This document shows positions 58,458-64,000 of a stretch of DNA of 64,000 nucleotides, piece by piece. The position numbers and the translations under genes were made by a program. Source of the DNA: Daphnia pulex (Eukaryota > Arthropoda > Branchiopoda > Diplostraca > Daphniidae); contig NC_060025.1 in the NCBI RefSeq assembly GCF_021134715.1, forward strand, positions 9,362,001-9,426,000, in the 5' to 3' direction. The notes beneath the pieces were generated by a model. That model did not search any database. It was given only the letters and a program-made list of their open reading frames with translations, and was not told the origin of the DNA. How positions within the stretch are numbered: position 1 is the first letter of the stretch; every line of letters starts with the position of its first letter.

Positions 58458-58767
58458 GTAGAAAATGTAATAGGGATGTTCGGCGTGTCGGGCCGTTTAC
58501 TTACAGTTTCCAAGTTGAATAAATTAGACACGAACAAAACCGTGTCTTTTACCTCTCGTCTATTTTAACACACTGAATATTGTACAGTAAATTGGGGGGG
58601 AATAAACAATAGGGGGGTAGGGAAACAACGACTGAATTTGGGGACCAACGACTGAATTTGGGGCCACCTATCGGGGGCCCCCAAGGCAATAGTCGCGTAG
58701 GTGCGCCGGTGTTGTTGTGCGGCGCCCTGATCTCGTCGTCGTCTGTTGGAATGGAATATTCCTAACA
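58458..58767 (-). repeat. Putative 3' LTR of the BEL/Pao element (310 bp)
   Basis: On the minus strand it begins TGTTAGGAATATTCC at 58767, right after a purine-rich GGTGGGGAGTG that looks like the polypurine tract. It ends TTTCTACA at 58458, so it has TG..CA ends. Inside, a 20-bp direct repeat based on AACGACTGAATTTGGGG (plus strand) starts at 58626 and 58646. The partner 5' LTR is outside the window, so the boundaries are a prediction. Confidence 0.55.
58626..58664 (+). repeat. Two-copy 20-bp tandem repeat inside the LTR
   Basis: AACGACTGAATTTGGGG occurs at 58626 and again at 58646, with a 3-bp spacer (ACC). It may mark an LTR regulatory repeat. Confidence 0.7.
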
Positions 58768-61700
58768 CACTCCCCACCAGAGCCCGTAGCATCCGGCTCG
58801 ACATCTTCGACGACGTCTTCCGGTTCTTCGGGAGCTGGCATAGCGTCTCCGATAGCGAGATCGATTTCTGGTTCTGGCAGAGTTGGATTTGGATCCTCTT
58901 CCGGCTCCTGGATCGGTTCCGGATTTCCAATTTCGACGTCTTCGGCGAGATCTTCTCGCAGCTCTATAGGGTGAAGACATTGAATGGCTCTATTAATTAA
59001 ATTACCATTTGGAATCTTGAGCATGACAGAACGGATGAGTCCGTCGCGGCTTGGAATCAGTTCCTTCACTACTCCGGTAGACCACATGAGTCGTTTGGAG
59101 TGTTCGTCGTGGATAACAACGACTTCTCCTAGGCGGATCTTCCTTCCGGATTTTCCTTTGGAGTGGAAGTTGTCTAGTTGGAGTAGATAATCGTCGACGA
59201 ATCTAGCACAGATGTCAGCGACATATTCCCTCCTGTTCTTGTCCATCTCTTGTAGTACGATGCTGGTCGATGTAGGATCCAGCAAGTTAACGGCTGGCTC
59301 CGGATCGGCACGAGTAGAACGTCTGTTGTTTAGAAATTGGTTAGGAGTTATCGGAAGTGGATCGTCAGCTCCTTCCCCAATATAGCTGAGTGGGCGGGCG
59401 TTGATTACGCTCTCGATTTCTGCTAAACTCGCTTCCAGTTCCATGTAGTCAAGGCAGGCTCGACCGTTGGAGCGTCGCAGCAGATCCTTGACGCTCCTCA
59501 CCATCCGTTCCCAGAATCCTCCCCACCATGGCGCTAGGCTGGCGGAAAATATCCAAAGGGTTTTTCTGGACGCGAGAAAGTCTTGAATGATGGGATCGGC
59601 GTGAATAGTTCTCAGGAATCGGTCGACACATCGGAACGTTTGCGCGTTGTCCGAATACATCACTGAGACGGGTCCTCGTCTAGCTGCGAATTTTCGAAAG
59701 GCTAGTAAGAAGGAACGCGCCGTCATATCGGGTAGTAGTTCCAAGTGAACCGCTCGAGTGACTGCACACGTAAAAAGACAAACATAACTTTTAAGATGGT
59801 TCGTTTTCTTAGCTTTAGTTGTTGTTATTAAGATGTCTTGGATTTCGACATCTTCTTCGACTGAATCCTCTTCGCCTACGATTAGAGCTTCGATTGGAGC
59901 GTCTCCTTCAGCGGGTGGCTCCTCGATTCGCTCTTCAGTTGGATCGTCTGCTGGCGTCGGATCCTGGACGCTTGGTGGAGCTTTCCTTTTCTTCCTTCGC
60001 TGTGCTGGTTTGTACAGCAGTGGTCCAGCGAAATCGACTCCTGTAACGTGAAAAGATTGCGCATGTTTGAGTCGGTTTAAAGGAAGAGGGGCTGCTAGTT
60101 CTTGCTGTCGTCCTTTAACTATCCAGAATTTTTCTTTTAACTCGGATAGTGTTACTTTTGCTCCTGCATGTAGTAGTGACTCGTGTTTGTCTGTAATTAA
60201 GAAAGTGATTACTATATGTGATGCAGGAAGCAAAATTGGGGGATCGATGTTTCTATCTCTTAGGGCAAGTGATACTCTCCCATGGATTCGAACGAGACGG
60301 TCTCTGGCGTCCCAGATTGGAAAAAGTGCAGCGATTTTCTCCTTGGGCTGGATTGTGTTGTCTAACTGTAGCGATTCAAACGCCTTAGGATACCGCTCTC
60401 GTTGGAGCTGTCTGTAGATCGTTAGTTCCGCTTCATCCAGCTCCTCTCTGGATAATCTTGTAATCCGGATAACTTTTCCACTTCCTTTTCCATCTGGTCC
60501 AATTGCCTTTATCGACTCCATTCGTTCTGGACCGGGAGGTCTGAGCTTCTTTTGACTCCTGCTGAGGAATCGTGAGACCCAGGCTGTACGTCTTAACAGT
60601 CGATTCCAGGTGGAAATTTTGTCGAGATTCCAGTCGACGGAGGCTGTTGGAATTGCGATGGCTGCTGTTGTGCTGACCGTCGTACTCCTAGCTTCCGATT
60701 CCATTTCGGACTGGATTGTTTGTGGAATTTGGTCGTTGGGAGAATCTGGCCATTCCGTTTCTTCTCCTTTGAGCCAAATCGGGCCGTTCCACCAAAGAGT
60801 TGAGGTTACCAGCGTTGGCGCTGGCGCTCCCCGCGAGGCAAGATCGGCCGGATTTTGGAGACCTGGACAGTGTCTCCACCACTCGGGTTGTGAAAATTTT
60901 CGTATCGTCTCCACTTGGTTTCGGACGAATGGTTTCCATTTGTTCGGCTCTCCTCTAATCCATCCTAGTGCAACCAAGGAGTCTGACCAGTAGATAGTTC
61001 TCCAATACTGGACTTGCATTGCATTTTTTACGACTTCACCTAAACGTACGGCTAAAAGTGAGCTCAGCAATTCTAAACGCGGTAAAGTTACTTTTTTCTT
61101 AGGTAGAGGTGCAACTCTCGTCTTGCTGGCCAGTAGGATGATGAGTGGATCTTCTTGTCCTTTTTGGAGTCGGGCGTAGGCTACGGCTCCATACGCTGCT
61201 TCAGAAGCGTCTCCGAAGACGTGAATTTCGTGAGAAGTGACTTTTTCGGATAGTCCGATCCATCGTGGAATTTGTAGTTCGGTGAAATCGGCGAGACCAG
61301 TCATCACTATCTTCCAAGATTTTTGGATATCGGCTGGAGCTGCTTGGTCCCAACCTATCTCCTTTTCCCAGAGCTTCTGGTAAATAATCTTTAATAAAAG
61401 TACAGTGGGAGATAAAAATCCAATTGGATCAAAAATTCTTGCCGAGATACTGAGTATCTTTCTTTTGGTGATTTCCGTTCCCACTTCTTCCACTGCTTGG
61501 ATGATGGATGCTGGGTCGAATTTGAACGAATCGGATCCGGTGTCCCACCGGATTCCTAACACCTTCTGTTGGCCGTCCAAGGCTGGGGAGAGTAGGCCTA
61601 CGACTTGATTCGACAGTCCTTTCTCCTTCAGGTGTTGTTTGAGGTCTTCGTTGTTGGTTGCCCAGCTTCTCATGTTGAGTTGGGCGTCACTAAAGATCTC

Positions 61701-64000
61701 GTCCGTCTCATCGACTCTTTTCTTGGCGATTGATAAATTGTTTGCTCCGCCGAGGTAATCGTCAACGTACAAACTTTCTTCCAGCTGTTGAATAGTTTCT
61801 GGAAAACGAGACTTTAGTGATTTGAAATGTTTGTTAATTGTAACACGTAGGAGAAAGGGGCTAGAACTAAGGCCAAAGGGCACTCTCTTCCACTTGTAGG
61901 CAATTAGAGGCGATCCAGCCACTGCTGGATCCCTGGGCCATAAAAACCTGATTGCTTCGGCATCTTCCGGCTGCAGGGCGATGTTTAGAAAAGCCTTTTC
62001 AATGTCGGCAATCCAGGCAATCTCGTACTTTCTGAAGCGTATTAGCACTGATAGGAGATCCGGATTGAGATTTGGTCCGGTCTCCAACACGTCGTTCAGA
62101 CTTGGGCCGAATTTCGTTTTTGCTGCTCCATCAAAGACGGGTCTGATTTTCGTCGTTGATTTGTCGCCTCTGAAGATCGGATGATGTGGGAGATAGGTGT
62201 GAAGTTCTTCGTAGTCCATGTTCGCCTCCTCGACGAATTTGCTGTCGATGAGCTTTTGGATTTCTGCGTGGTAATTCACCAAGTCTCCTGGATTTTTTCT
62301 CAATCTTGTTATTGTGCTTTCCACTCTTCCGGTGGCCAACGGGAGATTTTTCTGAAGTCTCCACTTGTCAGTTGTCCAAGGGATCGGTGTACAGTATCTT
62401 CCATCTGGCCATCTCGTTATTTTTTCGTCAAAGAAATCGAAGCGATCATCCGATTCCACTGCATCAGCGCCTTCAAGGTTCGCAAAATTTTCTATTTTCC
62501 AGAAAAGAGAAAGGTCGAAATTAGCAGCAACTTGTTCTTCCTTCTCAAACCATTTACTATCTTCTTCTCCGCTGGATCCGATTGGGGCATCTGAGAATGA
62601 CGCTCCTATTGGCGTAGTTTGGGGACTGGCCGTTCCAGTCTCCTTTTCCATCGGAGTTTTGTTTGCTTGAGTTGAAAGGATTTTTCTTTTTTGGCTACTT
62701 GTCGCGAATGTTGACGTAATCTGTGGAATCGGGTAACTTGATGTTAAAATTAAATTTTGGATTACTTGAGTTCCTGTCTTCGATTTTGCTTCTTGAGATG
62801 GTCCAGCAATCATTCTTCCGAGTTTCGTTTGAAACGCGCGCAATCCGCATGGACTCTGTATGGCGGCTTCATTCGACATGATCTGGAACATCTGGTCCAT
62901 TCCGACTAAAATTCCAATTGGCTGATCTTCGGTGTGTGCCATCTCGAATCTGTCGTCGGCCAATTTTTCGTTTTGGATCCAGAGGCTGTTTGCAAATTCG
63001 GATCCTACGTACGGGCCGGTATCTGAAATGTGATCCGATTCTAAAGCCATTAGTGTAACTTTTGGGGCGCCTTGCCAGGTGCCCCTTACTTGCATTTCGA
63101 CGTTTTTTGTCATTTCGGGCTTGTTGGGTTCCTTTTTCTTAAACACTCTTGTGCTGATGTTTTCCACCGCTACTGTCTTCATGTTAAGTTGCGATGAGAG
63201 TGATTTCAGCACCCAAGAACGATGACTTCCGTCGTCTGCAAATAAAATCGCTCTTGTTTCGTTACCGTTTTGGCCGCTGATGATGACTGTTGCCGTTTTC
63301 AGCATCAATTGTCCAAAGCTGCTTGCACAGGCTGTGGTTGTCAAAGTTGGATCGCTGGCCACGATTATTGCTGCTGTTGTGGGATTGGTGACTCTGACGT
63401 CTCCTTTGTCGCAGAGAGCGGTGTGGTGCCTCCCTCCGCACTTGTTGCAGTTCCGGGCGGATGTGCAATCCTTCAGCGCGTGTTTGTCTCCAAAACAGTT
63501 GACGCACCTTTTCAAATCAAAGATTATCTTTTTCCTTTCCGTCAGCCCTTTCGGACATTTTGTCGGCCAGTGAATTTGGCTGCAGAAGATGCAGGGCCTT
63601 TCGCACACAATCCAACTTGGGTTAAATTTAACGTTTTTATTTTTTAAGGCGGATTTAACCTGAGGAGCTGGACTTGCTTTGGCTCCTACTGCCAATTGTG
63701 ATGCTGTTGCCGGCTGTGGATTTGCCGGTTTGGGCTGTTTAGGAGCTGGAGACGATTTCTCCTTTTCCACACCTTTGATTCGGTTGAACCTTTCGGCCGC
63801 GTCGATTTGATCTCCAATGAATTTGATGACCATCTCGATGTCCGTTGATTTGTTTGTTGGCGATTTTGCCCATTCTTGTTGGAGCCTGGTAGGAATTAAT
63901 TTGATTAATCTTGCTCCGAGGAGTCCGCCAAAGGAACTTGTGGGGACTCCTAACGTTTCCAACGCGCTAATGTGCGATTGGAGATTCAGCTGGAAGCTCC
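58668..64000 (-). CDS. BEL/Pao retrotransposon gag-pol polyprotein, 5' end beyond the window
   Basis: One open frame of more than 1,770 codons runs off the window edge. The upstream frame stays open (FQLNLQSHISALETLGVPTS), so the true start is outside. Order of parts: Pao-type gag, three zinc knuckles (CIFCSQIHWPTKC, CVNCFGDKHALKDC, CNKCGGRHHTALC; about 63400-63610), a retropepsin-like DUF1758 domain with ADDGSHRSW near 63240, reverse transcriptase with YVDD at 61758-61769, RNase H (GDAS, about 61203-61214; SDSLVALGW), then integrase with VDFAGPL, YSDNAQTF and WWGGFWERMVRSV. The integrase zinc domain keeps the His part but lacks the CxxC segment. A long acidic insertion lies between the first Asp block and KSYVCLFTC. 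The last 33 codons lie inside the predicted LTR. The frame is free of stops, which suggests a recent insertion. Confidence 0.9.
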   Translation of the reverse strand, partial: SFQLNLQSHISALETLGVPTSSFGGLLGARLIKLIPTRLQQEWAKSPTNKSTDIEMVIKFIGDQIDAAERFNRIKGVEKEKSSPAPKQPKPANPQPATASQLAVGAKASPAPQVKSALKNKNVKFNPSWIVCERPCIFCSQIHWPTKCPKGLTERKKIIFDLKRCVNCFGDKHALKDCTSARNCNKCGGRHHTALCDKGDVRVTNPTTAAIIVASDPTLTTTACASSFGQLMLKTATVIISGQNGNETRAILFADDGSHRSWVLKSLSSQLNMKTVAVENISTRVFKKKEPNKPEMTKNVEMQVRGTWQGAPKVTLMALESDHISDTGPYVGSEFANSLWIQNEKLADDRFEMAHTEDQPIGILVGMDQMFQIMSNEAAIQSPCGLRAFQTKLGRMIAGPSQEAKSKTGTQVIQNLILTSSYPIPQITSTFATSSQKRKILSTQANKTPMEKETGTASPQTTPIGASFSDAPIGSSGEEDSKWFEKEEQVAANFDLSLFWKIENFANLEGADAVESDDRFDFFDEKITRWPDGRYCTPIPWTTDKWRLQKNLPLATGRVESTITRLRKNPGDLVNYHAEIQKLIDSKFVEEANMDYEELHTYLPHHPIFRGDKSTTKIRPVFDGAAKTKFGPSLNDVLETGPNLNPDLLSVLIRFRKYEIAWIADIEKAFLNIALQPEDAEAIRFLWPRDPAVAGSPLIAYKWKRVPFGLSSSPFLLRVTINKHFKSLKSRFPETIQQLEESLYVDDYLGGANNLSIAKKRVDETDEIFSDAQLNMRSWATNNEDLKQHLKEKGLSNQVVGLLSPALDGQQKVLGIRWDTGSDSFKFDPASIIQAVEEVGTEITKRKILSISARIFDPIGFLSPTVLLLKIIYQKLWEKEIGWDQAAPADIQKSWKIVMTGLADFTELQIPRWIGLSEKVTSHEIHVFGDASEAAYGAVAYARLQKGQEDPLIILLASKTRVAPLPKKKVTLPRLELLSSLLAVRLGEVVKNAMQVQYWRTIYWSDSLVALGWIRGEPNKWKPFVRNQVETIRKFSQPEWWRHCPGLQNPADLASRGAPAPTLVTSTLWWNGPIWLKGEETEWPDSPNDQIPQTIQSEMESEARSTTVSTTAAIAIPTASVDWNLDKISTWNRLLRRTAWVSRFLSRSQKKLRPPGPERMESIKAIGPDGKGSGKVIRITRLSREELDEAELTIYRQLQRERYPKAFESLQLDNTIQPKEKIAALFPIWDARDRLVRIHGRVSLALRDRNIDPPILLPASHIVITFLITDKHESLLHAGAKVTLSELKEKFWIVKGRQQELAAPLPLNRLKHAQSFHVTGVDFAGPLLYKPAQRRKKRKAPPSVQDPTPADDPTEERIEEPPAEGDAPIEALIVGEEDSVEEDVEIQDILITTTKAKKTNHLKSYVCLFTCAVTRAVHLELLPDMTARSFLLAFRKFAARRGPVSVMYSDNAQTFRCVDRFLRTIHADPIIQDFLASRKTLWIFSASLAPWWGGFWERMVRSVKDLLRRSNGRACLDYMELEASLAEIESVINARPLSYIGEGADDPLPITPNQFLNNRRSTRADPEPAVNLLDPTSTSIVLQEMDKNRREYVADICARFVDDYLLQLDNFHSKGKSGRKIRLGEVVVIHDEHSKRLMWSTGVVKELIPSRDGLIRSVMLKIPNGNLINRAIQCLHPIELREDLAEDVEIGNPEPIQEPEEDPNPTLPEPEIDLAIGDAMPAPEEPEDVVEDVEPDATGSGGECVRNIPFQQTTTRSGRRTTTPAHLRDYCLGGPR

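Noticed and set aside
63962-64000. Taking 63962 as the start of the retrotransposon polyprotein
   Set aside because: The codon there is TTG (Leu), and the frame remains open to the window edge with Pao gag-like sequence, so the start is outside.

Overview
The window looks like arthropod nuclear DNA, most likely from a small branchiopod crustacean such as Daphnia. It has multi-exon genes with very short introns (about 60-80 nt, GT..AG), AT-rich spacers, animal-only families (RGS7-binding protein, stathmin, thioester complement-like protein, RUFY, HGSNAT) and a BEL/Pao LTR retrotransposon. The species is inferred. No rRNA, tRNA or CRISPR array was recognised.

Layout. 0.75-2.2 kb (-): an RGS7/RGS9-binding-protein-like membrane anchor with a 20-nt microexon. 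3.0-5.7 kb (-): ARMC8, a subunit of the CTLH/GID ubiquitin ligase. 6.2-7.4 kb (+): stathmin, divergent from ARMC8. 8.3-11.8 kb (-): a tandem array of four small three-exon genes for secreted prepropeptides with acidic propieces and short, mostly cationic C-terminal peptides that all end in Gly. 13.8-21.8 kb (+): a thioester-containing (TEP/CD109-like) protein with GCGEQ, a C3-like catalytic His, a GPI-type tail and five alternative bait-region exons. 22.4-24.2 kb (+): mitochondrial insertase OXA1L. 24.2-32.7 kb: non-coding DNA with repeats and a foldback element. 32.7-37.1 kb (+): a proline-rich gene I do not firmly recognise. 37.85-41.8 kb (-): RUFY (RUN plus FYVE). 41.8-51.5 kb: a long gene-free stretch with a 957-bp foldback element. 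51.6-57.9 kb (-): lysosomal HGSNAT. 58.46-64 kb (-): a BEL/Pao retrotransposon with its 3' LTR; its gag start lies beyond the window.

The most interesting part is 8.3-21.8 kb. Four candidate amidated antimicrobial or host-defence peptide genes sit next to a complement-like TEP gene whose variable segment can be supplied by one of five exons. All five are 1 mod 3 in length, so an mRNA with none or two of them is out of frame. The peptide genes share exon phases, spacer sequence and an upstream GGAAAYTGTGG element, which suggests one recently expanded family under shared control. The peptide family has no recognised name here. Its antimicrobial role is inference from precursor architecture.

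Exon boundaries were read by eye from GT/AG sites, reading-frame continuity and family similarity. They are models, not transcript-supported annotations.
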